64,000 bases of DNA from SFHK01 sp045538305 (GTDB taxonomy: Bacteria > Bacillota > Clostridia > Christensenellales > Aristaeellaceae): assembly GCA_045538305.1 (NCBI GenBank), contig JAZSRC010000084.1, forward strand, positions 10,524 through 74,523, read 5' to 3'. Position numbers and translations under genes: made by a program. Numbering within the stretch: the first letter of the stretch is position 1; every line of letters begins with the position of its first letter. Under the pieces are notes generated by a model. The model was given only the letters and a program-made list of their open reading frames with translations. It made no database searches and was not told the DNA's origin. Positions 35,073 to 44,115 of the stretch are shown piece by piece.

Positions 35073-35882
35073 ATGGAGCTTTTATTCAGCCCGCTGTTCA
35101 GCGCTTCCAGCGGAAATGCGGTTTATGTGGGCTGCGAAGAAACGGGTATATTGATAGATGCAGGCGTTTCCTGCGCAAGGCTGGTAAACGAGCTTGGAAA
35201 AATCGGCGTGAATCCGTCGTCCCTTCAGGCGATACTGGTTACGCATGAGCACAGCGATCATACGGCGGGCGTAGGCATACTGTCAAGAAAATACGATATA
35301 CCGATTTATGCAACAGAGGGTACATGGCGCGGCATAGAGGAAAAGGTCGGGGCAATTAGCGTAAAAAACATGCGCCTTGTGGATCTGCGAAGCGATTTTT
35401 TTGTCGGCGGCTTAAACATCACGCCGTTTTCCATCCCACATGATGCGCTGGAACCCTGCGGATATACGGTGGCGCTCGGCGGCGTTAAGGCGTCTGTAGC
35501 TACCGATATCGGGTGCATCAGGGACGGCTGGCTGAACGCCGTTGAAAACAGCGATCTGGTGCTTCTGGAATCCAATTACGACCCGGATATGCTGAAAGCC
35601 GGAAAATATCCCTACGCGCTGAAAACCCGTATACTAGGGAAAAAAGGCCATCTTTCCAACGAGGATGCGGGCGCAGCTTGTGCAAAGCTCGTCAAGCGCA
35701 ATGTGAAAAACATTATTCTCGGACATCTGAGCAAGGAGAACAATTTTCCGGAGCTGGCTTATGAAACCGTAAACTGCCTTCTGCGCCACGAGGGTATTGA
35801 GCCCGGAAAGGACGTAGCCATTTCCGTTGCGCGGCGCGATCAGTTCAGCGGTTTGTTTTCCCTGAAGGAAGGCACCGGATAA
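35073..35882 (+). CDS. MBL-fold metallo-hydrolase, WalJ/YycJ-like
   Basis: 269 residues from ATG 35073, 7 bases after GGAGG. The metallo-beta-lactamase fold shows the metal-binding THEHSDHTAG (about 58-67), the third His in IPHDALEP, and LGHLSKENN near the C-terminus. Length and motifs match the YycJ/WalJ group, linked in Bacillus to the WalRK wall-stress system and to DNA mismatch repair. walRK genes are not present here, but rlmH (yydA/yycJ neighbour in many Firmicutes) lies two genes downstream, supporting the call. Confidence 0.85.
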   Translation: MELLFSPLFSASSGNAVYVGCEETGILIDAGVSCARLVNELGKIGVNPSSLQAILVTHEHSDHTAGVGILSRKYDIPIYATEGTWRGIEEKVGAISVKNMRLVDLRSDFFVGGLNITPFSIPHDALEPCGYTVALGGVKASVATDIGCIRDGWLNAVENSDLVLLESNYDPDMLKAGKYPYALKTRILGKKGHLSNEDAGAACAKLVKRNVKNIILGHLSKENNFPELAYETVNCLLRHEGIEPGKDVAISVARRDQFSGLFSLKEGTG

Positions 35883-35901
35883 AAACCTTAGGAGGAGAAA
35901 A

Positions 35902-36918
35902 ATGAGCGTCAATTTTACGCTGCCTGAAATGTATGATAAAAGGAAACCTTCCGTTTTTGCAGCGATGTTTTTGTATATGCTCGCCACTGCCGGGCTTCTG
36001 CTTGCGCCGCTTGTTGCGTATCCGCTGAGTTTCCTTTTCAGCCTGTTGTTTCCGAATATCACGCTTGAAACGCTTAACTGCATTTCACAGGCGGTGTATT
36101 TTGCGCTGTTTTTGCTGCTTCCCATCGTTTTATATGTAAAAAAGCATCCGTCAAGCGCTGTGATTATGCGTATTAACCCGATTTCCGCAAAGGAAGCGGC
36201 GTGGTGTGTGCTGGCAGCGGTGATCGGCATGTTCTTTGTTTTGTATATATCTTTTATCTGGAGCATTCTGATCGAGGTCTTCGGCGGAAGCATACCGGAC
36301 AGCGGAATCACTTTGCCGAAAACCGCAGGCGGTATGCTGCCAATGATCATTGTATTCGCCGTTATGACCGGCGTCAGCGAGGAACTTTTGTTCCGAGGCG
36401 TAATGCTTGGCGCCTGGGAACAAAAGGGATCCCTTCGGGCGATGATCATATCCAGCATGTGGTTCACATTCTTGCACGCGAGTATTGAGGGAATTCCCGC
36501 ACAGTTTATCAGCGGGCTGATACTTTCCTTTGTGGTCATATCCACAAATTCCATATTTGCGGGCATGATTTATCACACCGTCTATAACGCCGCGAACTTG
36601 ATTTTGTCCTTTTCGGTTTCCAATGCTGCCGTTCAGGAAGCGGTGGTTGTTTCCGGCACAACGCTGGAATCGATCGGCGGCGCAATGGGGCTGTTTATCG
36701 TATTTATGTATATACTCTTTCTGGGCGCACTGCTTTTGTTTGTTCTTAAGCGAATCGATGCGATCCGCATTCGCAGTGAACGATTTGAATTCGGGTATGC
36801 CCCGATGGCGCGGCGTGAATTTGATATAAAAGAGGTTCTTTTGATTACGGTCTGCGCGATTTCAATTTTTATGCTGTATATGGTAAATCTACTGGAGATT
36901 GCGGGGGTTATTGCTTGA
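35902..36918 (+). CDS. CPBP family intramembrane metalloprotease
   Basis: 338 residues with about eight membrane segments. The CPBP (CAAX protease/bacteriocin-processing) signature is complete: GVSEELLFRGV with the paired Glu and Arg (about 161-171), a His in TFLHASIEGIP, and IYHTVYNAANL. Such proteases process lipoproteins, prenylated or bacteriocin-like peptides; the substrate is unknown. The gene overlaps rlmH by 4 bases. AGGAGG precedes the ATG. Confidence 0.88.
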   Translation: MSVNFTLPEMYDKRKPSVFAAMFLYMLATAGLLLAPLVAYPLSFLFSLLFPNITLETLNCISQAVYFALFLLLPIVLYVKKHPSSAVIMRINPISAKEAAWCVLAAVIGMFFVLYISFIWSILIEVFGGSIPDSGITLPKTAGGMLPMIIVFAVMTGVSEELLFRGVMLGAWEQKGSLRAMIISSMWFTFLHASIEGIPAQFISGLILSFVVISTNSIFAGMIYHTVYNAANLILSFSVSNAAVQEAVVVSGTTLESIGGAMGLFIVFMYILFLGALLLFVLKRIDAIRIRSERFEFGYAPMARREFDIKEVLLITVCAISIFMLYMVNLLEIAGVIA

Positions 36919-37391
36919 ACGCAGCAATACTGTGCGTGGGCGGTCTGAAGGAAAGGTGGCAGAAGGAAGGCTGCGCCGAATATCTAAAGCGGCTGACGCG
37001 TTATGGAAAATACGAGATAATAGAGGTGCCGGACGAGCCGGAGCCCGCAAAGCCGTCCAAGGCGCTGAACGCGCAGGTGATGGATAAAGAGGGCAGGGCG
37101 CTGCTTGCCCGCATTCGTCCGCAGGATCGCGTGGTTGCGCTGTGCATTGACGGCGTAGCCATGGACAGTGAGGCATTATCGCGCGAAACCAAGGTGTGGG
37201 AAATGGACGGAAGGCGCACGGTGTTTGTAATCGGGGGCTCCCTGGGCCTTTCCGACGCAGTGGTAGCCCGGGCAGATTTTACATTGTCTTTTTCAAAAAT
37301 GACTTTTCCGCATCCGCTGATGCGCGTGATTCTGCTGGAACAGCTATACCGTGCGGCGCGTCTTGCAGCCGGAGAACGATACCATAAATGA
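36915..37391 (+). CDS. rlmH: 23S rRNA pseudouridine-1915 N3-methyltransferase
   Basis: 158 residues, normal for the SPOUT-family RlmH. The start is TTG at 36915, overlapping the CPBP stop (TTGA). Seen: the N-terminal ILCVGGLKERW, FVIGGSLGLSD (SAM-binding knot, about 104-114) and the C-terminal SFSKMTFPHPLMRVILLEQLYRA region, which includes the invariant LxEQxYRA. Methylates the pseudouridine at position 1915 of 23S rRNA in assembled ribosomes. Confidence 0.96.
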   Translation: MNAAILCVGGLKERWQKEGCAEYLKRLTRYGKYEIIEVPDEPEPAKPSKALNAQVMDKEGRALLARIRPQDRVVALCIDGVAMDSEALSRETKVWEMDGRRTVFVIGGSLGLSDAVVARADFTLSFSKMTFPHPLMRVILLEQLYRAARLAAGERYHK

Positions 37392-37512
37392 CCCGTTTGC
37401 CCCGGGGTTTGTCTGGAATTATTTTGATTCGGGTTTCGCGCGGTTGATGAATACAATATTTCATGGTAAAATAATAGACAGATATCGACGTAATGTGAAA
37501 GGACGACGCATC

Positions 37513-38688
37513 ATGAAAAAAATTTCCCGTTTGCTTTCTGTATTTCTGGCGGTCATTATGCTTTGTACCCTTGCATCCTTCGCAGAGAAAACAACGGTGG
37601 CGGCCGATGATCCCGTAATCTGCACCATTGGCGGTTCTGAAGTCAGGCTGTCCGATATTCAGATGTATGGCTATCAGCTGTACATGTACGGCTATCTTTC
37701 CAGCTATACGGATTATGCCTCCGCGCTTGACTATATCCTTATGTTTGTCGAACTTCCCAAGCTCAAGGTCGCCGAAATTGGTGCGCAGAGCATCCTGGGC
37801 GAAGAGTATGATGCGATCCGGGCGGAAGGCGAAAGCATGTATGAGAAGGAAATTGAGGCCTTCATTGAATCCAATAATGCGGGCGAGCTTTCCGAGGAGG
37901 AATACAAGGCAAAATATGAGGAAGCAACGGCATATTTTGATTCCATTGATTATTCCCGCGACGTCTATGTAGACGGCTTTGTCGCCGACCGCGCGTTCTT
38001 TAAACTTGTTGAAAACAATGTTGAACCCATAAGCGATGAAGAAGTTCAGAAGATGTACGAGGAATGCGTGGAGTATGACAAGGGATTTTTTGAGAATAAC
38101 GTAGCGATGTATGAATTCTATACGTATGAATACGGCTATAAGCTGTTCTACAGGCCTGCGGGCTATCGCGCCGTTACGCACATTCTGCTGGATGCGGATG
38201 CGGAACTTCTGAGCGCTTACCAGACGGCAGCCGATGCCGATGCCCAGGACGCTGCAGCCAAGGCTGTTGTTGAAAGCCAGCAGTCTGTAATCGACGAAAT
38301 TTATGCAAGGCTCGATGCCGGAGAAGCGTTCAATGCGCTGATTCCCGAATATAATATTGACGGCGGTATGACCGGAGACGGTATTAAGGAAGGCTATCAG
38401 ATTCACGCGGAAAGCACCAGATATGTTCCTGAATTTACCGCCGGCGCGTTCAGCGAGGAAATGCAGAAAATCGGCGACGTGTCCAAGCCTGTCGTATCCC
38501 AGTTCGGAATTCATATCATTTACTATATGGACGATGTACCTGCCGGTCCCCTCGAGCTTACGGAGGACGTGTTCGAAGGGCTCAGGCAGAATCTGCTCGA
38601 TCAGGCGCAGGAAAAGCTGATCCGTACCTGGCTGGACGAATACGAGGTCGTATATTCCGCCGAAGCTGCCAGCTATGCGATTCAGTAA
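37513..38688 (+). CDS. Secreted peptidyl-prolyl isomerase (parvulin/SurA-PrsA type)
   Basis: 391 residues. A signal peptide of about 24 residues; no lipobox, so, unlike PrsA of Bacillus, it seems not to be a lipoprotein. A helical N-terminal chaperone-like region (40-205) precedes a parvulin domain (about 215-340) starting AVTHILLDAD and ending with the GDVSKPVVSQFGIHIIYY segment. The C-terminal helix is acidic. Probably assists folding of exported proteins at the wall. AAAGGA lies about 7 bases before the ATG. About 120 bases separate it from rlmH. Confidence 0.85.
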   Translation: MKKISRLLSVFLAVIMLCTLASFAEKTTVAADDPVICTIGGSEVRLSDIQMYGYQLYMYGYLSSYTDYASALDYILMFVELPKLKVAEIGAQSILGEEYDAIRAEGESMYEKEIEAFIESNNAGELSEEEYKAKYEEATAYFDSIDYSRDVYVDGFVADRAFFKLVENNVEPISDEEVQKMYEECVEYDKGFFENNVAMYEFYTYEYGYKLFYRPAGYRAVTHILLDADAELLSAYQTAADADAQDAAAKAVVESQQSVIDEIYARLDAGEAFNALIPEYNIDGGMTGDGIKEGYQIHAESTRYVPEFTAGAFSEEMQKIGDVSKPVVSQFGIHIIYYMDDVPAGPLELTEDVFEGLRQNLLDQAQEKLIRTWLDEYEVVYSAEAASYAIQ

Positions 38689-38765
38689 CGGCGTTTGGCG
38701 TTTCTATCGCTTAATAATCGAATAAGCTTTGGATATTGCCGCCGTCTGCGGGGAATGCTGATACC

Positions 38766-39293
38766 ATGATTGAATGGAATTGGCTGATCTACGTGACGGC
38801 GGCTGTCGTTTTGTTGTTTTATCTGTATCACACAAGGCTGTATGTTGCCCTTTGCGCGGGAAGAAGCGCATTTGGAATCGGTTACAGCGTTCTTTGGCCT
38901 TTTCCCGCCGTCAGAAGGGCGAGAGAACGGGCCATTGGTATCGAAAAAAAGCGATCGTTTTCCGCTTTCAATATCGGTAAATGGGATAGGTTCACTTTTT
39001 TTCGGCGGCTTTTTCCCAAGATTAGCTTTGAATACGGATATATATCCGGCGTTGTGTCTATGCCTGACGCAATGTATACCTGCCTGATGGTCGGTGCGCT
39101 GCGCGCCTTGATGTATGCGTCCGGAGGGCGCGTGAATACCCGCGTGGTTCCGGATTTTTCCGGCGGGAAAACGCATGTGGAGGGCACGGGAATTGTATCT
39201 GTAAAGCTTGGACATATTATTCCCGAATCGGTCAGGTTTGCCTGTACGATGATGAAAAAGAAAGGGGAAAAATATGGACAGACATCCGATTGA
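38766..39293 (+). CDS. YtfI-like (DUF2953) membrane-associated protein
   Basis: 175 residues from ATG 38766; a TTG 30 bases upstream has no ribosome binding site. An N-terminal hydrophobic segment (about 6-26) suggests a membrane anchor. The rest is weakly conserved, with a GGRVNTRVVPDFSGGKT segment seen in the DUF2953 family. In Bacillus the DUF2953 gene ytfI directly precedes gerW (ytfJ), and here it overlaps gerW by 20 bases, which supports the call. Function in sporulation is inferred only from that linkage. Confidence 0.65.
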   Translation: MIEWNWLIYVTAAVVLLFYLYHTRLYVALCAGRSAFGIGYSVLWPFPAVRRARERAIGIEKKRSFSAFNIGKWDRFTFFRRLFPKISFEYGYISGVVSMPDAMYTCLMVGALRALMYASGGRVNTRVVPDFSGGKTHVEGTGIVSVKLGHIIPESVRFACTMMKKKGEKYGQTSD

Positions 39294-39681
39294 AGGGCTT
39301 ATGACGACGACCATGGAAAGCATACGCGACATGGTGGATGTGAATACCGTTGTAGGCGACGCAGTTCAAACGCCGGATGGCTCTACCGTGATTCCGATTT
39401 CGCGCGTTTCCTTCGGCTTTGTTGCAGGCGGTGCGGAATATGCGTCCGGCGGGCGCGCTGTTGCAGAAAGAAGGGCGGATTCCATGCCCTTTGGCGGCGG
39501 TACCGGCGCAGGCGTAACGGTGAATCCTATGGGCTTTCTGGTAATTAATAAGGACAGCGTCAGAATGATGAGCGCAAAATGCGATTATCCCGTGGAACGG
39601 CTTATGGAGCTGATCCCGCAACTTACCAGAGATTTCAAAGGGCTTATGGAAAAAAAGCCTGCGCAGATGACGGGCGAATAG
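39274..39681 (+). CDS. gerW: Sporulation protein GerW (YtfJ family)
   Basis: 135 residues. Seen: the N-terminal HPIEGLMTTTMESIRDMVDVNTVVGDAV arrangement, VIPISRVSFGFVAGG, the GGGTGAGVTVNPMGFLV segment and a C-terminal helix, all typical of the YtfJ/GerW family. In Bacillus it is a spore-inner-membrane-linked protein needed for germination with some nutrients. It overlaps the preceding YtfI-like gene, and a strong palindrome terminates it. With spoIIID it supports a spore-forming host. Confidence 0.93.
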   Translation: MDRHPIEGLMTTTMESIRDMVDVNTVVGDAVQTPDGSTVIPISRVSFGFVAGGAEYASGGRAVAERRADSMPFGGGTGAGVTVNPMGFLVINKDSVRMMSAKCDYPVERLMELIPQLTRDFKGLMEKKPAQMTGE

Positions 39682-39684
39682 CTG

Positions 39685-39718
39685 CTTAGGCGGGCACAAT
39701 TGCATGTGCCCGCCTAAG
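39685..39718. terminator. Bidirectional terminator after gerW
   Basis: CTTAGGCGGGCACA and TGTGCCCGCCTAAG form a perfect 14-bp stem with a 6-base loop between convergent genes. The T-tract is short, so it may act mainly by its stem. Confidence 0.75.
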
Positions 39719-39733
39719 ACTCATTTAAGCGTA

Positions 39734-40606
39734 CTATTCCGCGTTCAGGCGTTCGCAGGTAACCCACCAGCCGGAATTTCCGTTGCCAATCCACTCGTAA
39801 TCCTCCAGCCCAGCCGGCGGATTCGGGCTGTAAGGCATTGGAATGGCGTAGCATATGCCCGCAATTTGTCCGTTTTCGGCTCTGACGCCTACAGCGCAAT
39901 GGGATAAGCCGGTTTCCTCCGCCATGGCGGCGCGGACAAATACATAATCTTCCTTTTGAAACGGCTCGTATACGGGCGACGTCAAAAACAGGAAGCGAAG
40001 GTTTTCGGCGTCGGCCGGCCACGGTTTGCTCATGTCTACATTAAGATATGCGCCTGCAGGGCTTTTGGCAGTTTGATTTTCCGAATCCGGAGGATTTTCA
40101 GGTTCGGCCATTTCAGCGTTCTCCGGCACCGTTTCCGTTACGGGTTCCGGTATGGTATCTGCCATTTCCGAAACATCAGGCGGCGCCTGTTGCGCAGGCG
40201 TAAACATTTCTTCAATCAGGCGGGTCACTTCCGCCCAGTTTATCGGTTTTGAACCGTTTACATAGCCGACCAGAACAGGACGCGCGCCCGCTTGATCTAC
40301 GCTGGCGATGATGGCTGCGGTGACATTGTCAAGATCCATGCCCGATATGTTTCGCGGATCGAAAGACGCAAGCAGCCCGCGCTGCCCGCGGCCATCCGCT
40401 TTCAGCGAACCAAGCGCTTTGGCGGAAAGCGTGTTTCCCCTTGGCCCGACCATTATGGCTTCAAGCCTTTCGTTCTGGTCGGGCGTTTGCACCACAAAAT
40501 CCATGGTGCCCATCGTGACGCGCTTTTCCAGCCGCGCATGTCCCGAATAGCCCTTTTCCAGCCCTCTGAGCATGATCATCGAGCGCCGGTAATCATTTTT
40601 CCCCAT
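39734..40606 (-). CDS. Unknown protein with proline/glutamate-rich linker
   Basis: 290 residues, not recognised. The N-terminal ~130 residues form a compact alpha/beta region (FDPRNISGMDLDNVTAAIIAS, VLVGYVNGSKPINWAE). A Pro/Glu-rich linker (about 140-190) follows, then a C-terminal domain of about 100 residues with aromatic residues. No signal peptide or membrane segment. A GGGGAGG lies 6-7 bases before the ATG. It follows the short gene at 40635 with 28 bases between, so the two form a pair. No function assigned. Confidence 0.7.
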   Translation of the reverse strand: MGKNDYRRSMIMLRGLEKGYSGHARLEKRVTMGTMDFVVQTPDQNERLEAIMVGPRGNTLSAKALGSLKADGRGQRGLLASFDPRNISGMDLDNVTAAIIASVDQAGARPVLVGYVNGSKPINWAEVTRLIEEMFTPAQQAPPDVSEMADTIPEPVTETVPENAEMAEPENPPDSENQTAKSPAGAYLNVDMSKPWPADAENLRFLFLTSPVYEPFQKEDYVFVRAAMAEETGLSHCAVGVRAENGQIAGICYAIPMPYSPNPPAGLEDYEWIGNGNSGWWVTCERLNAE

Positions 40607-40634
40607 GCGTCCGTACCTCCCCTCATGGGGAAGC

Positions 40635-40889
40635 TTATGTTGGTTTCGAGTTTGATATGTTTGATGTGCGCGCAGAGGCGTGCTTCATGAGTACCTGTCG
40701 CAGCGCTGTAGCCCTGCCGGCGATTTTCGGCGGCTCCCGCATCAACATACCGGCAGGCGCGGACGGTGCTGCTTGAGGTGGGTTCGCGCTTATTGATTGC
40801 GGCTGAAGCGGTATGCCTTGGCCTGGAACGCCGGATTGCCGGATGTGTATGCCCGTATGTATTTTCCTGATCATTCCCGATGCGCTCAT
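40635..40889 (-). CDS. Small unknown protein, first gene of a two-gene unit
   Basis: 84 residues. The AAAGGAGG ribosome binding site 9 bases before the ATG is one of the best in the window, which is my main reason to treat it as real. The product is rich in Pro, Ala and Gln (residues 25-45), basic at the C-terminus (KHASARTSN), and has no recognised motif or membrane segment. It probably belongs with the unknown gene at 39734. Confidence 0.6.
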   Translation of the reverse strand: MSASGMIRKIHTGIHIRQSGVPGQGIPLQPQSISANPPQAAPSAPAGMLMREPPKIAGRATALRQVLMKHASARTSNISNSKPT

Positions 40890-41020
40890 GAACGGTTTCC
40901 TCCTTTTTTGAATGGATCTTCGTTCATCTGTATGCGCCTGATGACGTTCAGGTTCGCACTACTGATTACAAAAGTGTGACAAATTTTACAATCAACTTTA
41001 AGAAATCCGCGTTGTGGGTA

Positions 41021-41048
41021 TTGCCAACGGCAAAAATTATGTTATAAT
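41021..41048 (+). promoter_or_regulatory. Promoter of the acidic membrane protein gene
   Basis: TTGCCA and a perfect TATAAT with a 16-base spacer; the transcript would begin about 80 bases before the start codon. Confidence 0.65.
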
Positions 41049-41132
41049 GATAAGGCAGAATTATGGACGCGTGTGCATATCGAAGTGCATGCGTTGTTTA
41101 TGATATTCATCGCTTTGAGGGGCGGTTTACAA

Positions 41133-43979
41133 ATGGCATACAGTAATAAAAAAACTTCGGAAATGAGCTACGAGGAATTCAAGCAGCGGCACGAGGAACG
41201 AAAGCGCCGTCAGGCAGAAAAAAAGGGCGAAGTGTATTCAACGGCCTATAAGGAAGAGGAAAATGCGAAGGAACGCGCAATCGCGCGCCTGCAGGCGCAG
41301 AAGGCTCCCGCTCAGGCGGACAGTGAGTCCAAACGCGCAGCGCGGCATACGCCGGTTCCGGCTGCCGAAGCGCCTGTTGCACAAAGCGCGGTGCCTGAAG
41401 GCGAAAGTGTTCAGGAGGAGGTTGTTACCTCCCGCCGGATGCGCAGGCTTGCCCTCGATTTGCAGGCTCAAACAGCCGAAGAGCAGGCGGAGATGGAAGA
41501 ATTCGGCGTTCAGGAAACCGAATGGGACGAAGATCCCGATTCTCAGGAAAACGATGAAGAGGCGTATGAGGATGAGGCCGAAGGAGACGGTTCCGAAGAG
41601 GAAGCGCCCTTTGCCCTTCTGAGCAGCCTTGGCTCTTTGCTGAAGGATAAATTTTCCAAGCGGAAGGCGCAGAGTGAGCCGGATGCGTCCGATATGGATG
41701 AGGAATCCGAAGACGCTGAAGGCGAAGAGTCTGACGCAGACGCCAATCCGGACGAAGAAGCTGGCGATGAGCAGCCTGTCCCTGAAGCCGAACCCCTTCT
41801 GGGCCGCCTGATGGGGATGTTCAAGCGGAAGCCGCGCGAGGAAGAATTCGACTGGGATGCGGATGATGAACCGTTCGAGCCGGACGATAATATGGAGAAA
41901 ATGGCGCAGGAAGAATATGCCGAATCCGAATGGGATGATGATGCGGCCGAAACGGACGAGCTTCCTGAGGAAAGCGCAGAGGAAACCGAAGAAGTATACG
42001 AGGACAGCGCGGAGATTATGGATATTTCCGGCGATCCCGATGATCAATACGACGATATCGTGGACGAGGCCGAATTTGCGGTGGAAGATAGCGCTGATGC
42101 GTACCCGGAGAACGCAGATCCGGCGGAGGAGTATGCTGACGAAGATTTGTCTGACGAAGCTTACGTTGACGACGAAGATGACGACGAAGATGACGACGGA
42201 GATGACGACGATGAGGCCAGCGTGAAGGAGCGCTTGTTCGGCGTTTTCAAGCGCTTCATCGGCGGCAGAAAAGTCAATGAAGCCGACGAATATGAGGACG
42301 ACGAAATTGACGAGAACGAGGAAACCGACGCAGAGTATGAGGATGCGCCTGAAGCCCGGAGCGAAGACGCAGCCTGGTTTGATGAAGGATGGACGGACGA
42401 AGACAACGCTGCGGACGCCGATATGAACGTCGTCGATCATGCGCCTGATCAGCAGGAGGAGGAAATCGGAATGGACGATAATAGGAATGCGGTTTCGGTT
42501 GATTACGATCAGCTGCTTGACGATCAGCCTGTGCTTTCCAGGCGCGAACGCCGAATGATGATGGAAAAAGCGCAGCGCGAGGAAGAAGCCCGTATTGCTG
42601 CAGAAGAAGCGCTTAAGATGGAAAAGGCTGTACTGAAACCTGCCGCCGAGCTGGATCTGCCGGCTGAGGAAGTTACTTCTGAGCCCGTACAGGAAGAAGA
42701 TAAGAATCCCACCCAGTTGTTTACGCCTATTCGTATTCGCGCACAGCAGGAAAAAGCGGCTGTGAAGGAAGAGGAAGCTCCGCAGGACGAAGAGGAAGCG
42801 GTTTTTGATGTGCCTGACGATGATGAGGATTTTGAAGACGAGTCTGAAAAGGTAAAAAAAGGCGGTCTGTTCGGATGGTTTTCTAAGGGAAAAAAATCTA
42901 AAGCCGTCGCCGAAGATGAAGAGGACGATGAGGACGACGACGGCGAAGAAGATGACGACGACATGATCGCCGAAGCGGATGATGATGCGAAGGAAGAAAT
43001 CGTTCCCGCAGCTGCCGCGGAAAAGGCAGAGGAAGCGGCTGAGGATATTTTCGATATTCCCGAAAAGGAAGAGAAAGAGCCTGAAGAAAAGAAGGAACCT
43101 GTTAAAAGGACGCTCAAGGAAATTGCCGTTTTCGGTGAAGATGACGAGGATGACGATGAGGATGACGAGGATGACGAGGAAGAGGATGACAAACCTCGTA
43201 AAGGCGGCGTTTTCGGCTTTCTGAGATCCCGCAAATCCAAAAATCAGAATGATGACGAGGATGACGAAGATGACGATGACGAAGATGACGATGACGAAGA
43301 CGACGAGGACGAATTCGTAAAAAAGGCTTCCGCCCGACGCGCCGTAATCGACGATGAGGATGACGAAGACGACTACGATGAGGACGAGGACGACGAAGAA
43401 GAGGAAGAAGAGGAAGAAGAAAAGCCCTCCCGCTTCCGCTTCGGAAGATCCCGTCGTAAGTATGAAGACGACGAAGACGACGAGGACGACGAAGAGGACG
43501 AAGACGACGAGGACGACGAAGAATACGGCGTAGACGACGAAGATGACGACTATGACGAGGAAGATGACGACGAAGAATACGAAGACGATGACGAGGATGA
43601 GGACGAACCCGTAAATCGCAAAAAGAAGAAGTCCCGCCGCAAGTATGACGAAGATGATGAAGACGACGACTTCGACGATGATTATGACGACGAGGACGAA
43701 GACGACGAAGACGATGATTATGATGACGAAGACGACGACTTCGACGATGATTTTGACGAAGATGACGAAGATGACGACGAAGACGAACCGGGCTTCATTC
43801 ATAATGTGCTCACATTCCTGAAGGGCGTTGTCGCCATCGTGCTGATTTTTTCCGTTCTGATTTTCGGAATGCGCGTACTGGACGAACAGAAGGTTATCTC
43901 CTGCGACTGGTTCCGCAATCACCTGGGTTCCGTAGGAATCATGCTGTTCCCGGAGAATCAGGAAGCCGAAAATAAATAA
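41133..43979 (+). CDS. Very acidic, low-complexity membrane protein with repeated basic-aromatic modules
   Basis: 948 residues from ATG 41133, 7 bases after GAGGGG. Order: a basic helical N-terminus (YEEFKQRHEERKRRQ); about 840 residues of Asp/Glu-rich sequence, reaching almost pure Asp/Glu near 680-885; one membrane segment (about 892-916); and a 32-residue outside tail. Within the acidic part short patches of hydrophobic-basic sequence recur: LLKDKFSKRK, LMGMFKRKPR, RLFGVFKRFIGGRK, GGLFGWFSKGKKSK, GGVFGFLRSRKSKN, RFRFGRSRRKY, RKKKKSRRKYD (first near 41640, last near 43640). No known domain. The repeats are unstable-looking at DNA level (GAY/GAR runs). A cytoplasmic, membrane-tethered polyanion is likely; its role is unknown. 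Confidence 0.85.
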   Translation: MAYSNKKTSEMSYEEFKQRHEERKRRQAEKKGEVYSTAYKEEENAKERAIARLQAQKAPAQADSESKRAARHTPVPAAEAPVAQSAVPEGESVQEEVVTSRRMRRLALDLQAQTAEEQAEMEEFGVQETEWDEDPDSQENDEEAYEDEAEGDGSEEEAPFALLSSLGSLLKDKFSKRKAQSEPDASDMDEESEDAEGEESDADANPDEEAGDEQPVPEAEPLLGRLMGMFKRKPREEEFDWDADDEPFEPDDNMEKMAQEEYAESEWDDDAAETDELPEESAEETEEVYEDSAEIMDISGDPDDQYDDIVDEAEFAVEDSADAYPENADPAEEYADEDLSDEAYVDDEDDDEDDDGDDDDEASVKERLFGVFKRFIGGRKVNEADEYEDDEIDENEETDAEYEDAPEARSEDAAWFDEGWTDEDNAADADMNVVDHAPDQQEEEIGMDDNRNAVSVDYDQLLDDQPVLSRRERRMMMEKAQREEEARIAAEEALKMEKAVLKPAAELDLPAEEVTSEPVQEEDKNPTQLFTPIRIRAQQEKAAVKEEEAPQDEEEAVFDVPDDDEDFEDESEKVKKGGLFGWFSKGKKSKAVAEDEEDDEDDDGEEDDDDMIAEADDDAKEEIVPAAAAEKAEEAAEDIFDIPEKEEKEPEEKKEPVKRTLKEIAVFGEDDEDDDEDDEDDEEEDDKPRKGGVFGFLRSRKSKNQNDDEDDEDDDDEDDDDEDDEDEFVKKASARRAVIDDEDDEDDYDEDEDDEEEEEEEEEKPSRFRFGRSRRKYEDDEDDEDDEEDEDDEDDEEYGVDDEDDDYDEEDDDEEYEDDDEDEDEPVNRKKKKSRRKYDEDDEDDDFDDDYDDEDEDDEDDDYDDEDDDFDDDFDEDDEDDDEDEPGFIHNVLTFLKGVVAIVLIFSVLIFGMRVLDEQKVISCDWFRNHLGSVGIMLFPENQEAENK

Positions 43980-43981
43980 AA

Positions 43982-44029
43982 CAAAACCAATGGGCTCAGG
44001 CGTTTATGCCGGCCCATTGGTTTGTTTTT
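43982..44029 (+). terminator. Terminator of the acidic protein gene
   Basis: AAACCAATGGGC and GCCCATTGGTTT, 12-bp perfect stem, followed by TTTG and TTTTT. Confidence 0.9.
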
Positions 44030-44115
44030 GGCCTGTTCAGTCAAAGTTTCATAAAGAGATGAAGCCGTGAACGGGATTATTTGATGCGTAGATTCGATGC
44101 TTGCCCGGAGCGCTC

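Noticed and set aside
42524..43240. Serine-rich antisense frame within the same region
   Set aside because: Another shadow of the acidic codon repeats (poly-Ser from TCN/AGY complement).
42160..43790. Apparent short tandem repeats considered as a CRISPR or minisatellite
   Set aside because: The repeats are codon-level Asp/Glu runs inside one frame with irregular units and no spacers.
41238..43922. Long open frame antisense to the acidic protein gene
   Set aside because: It arises because GAY/GAR runs read as Val/Ile/Phe codons on the other strand; no ribosome binding site or family likeness. The sense gene has a promoter, ribosome binding site and terminator.
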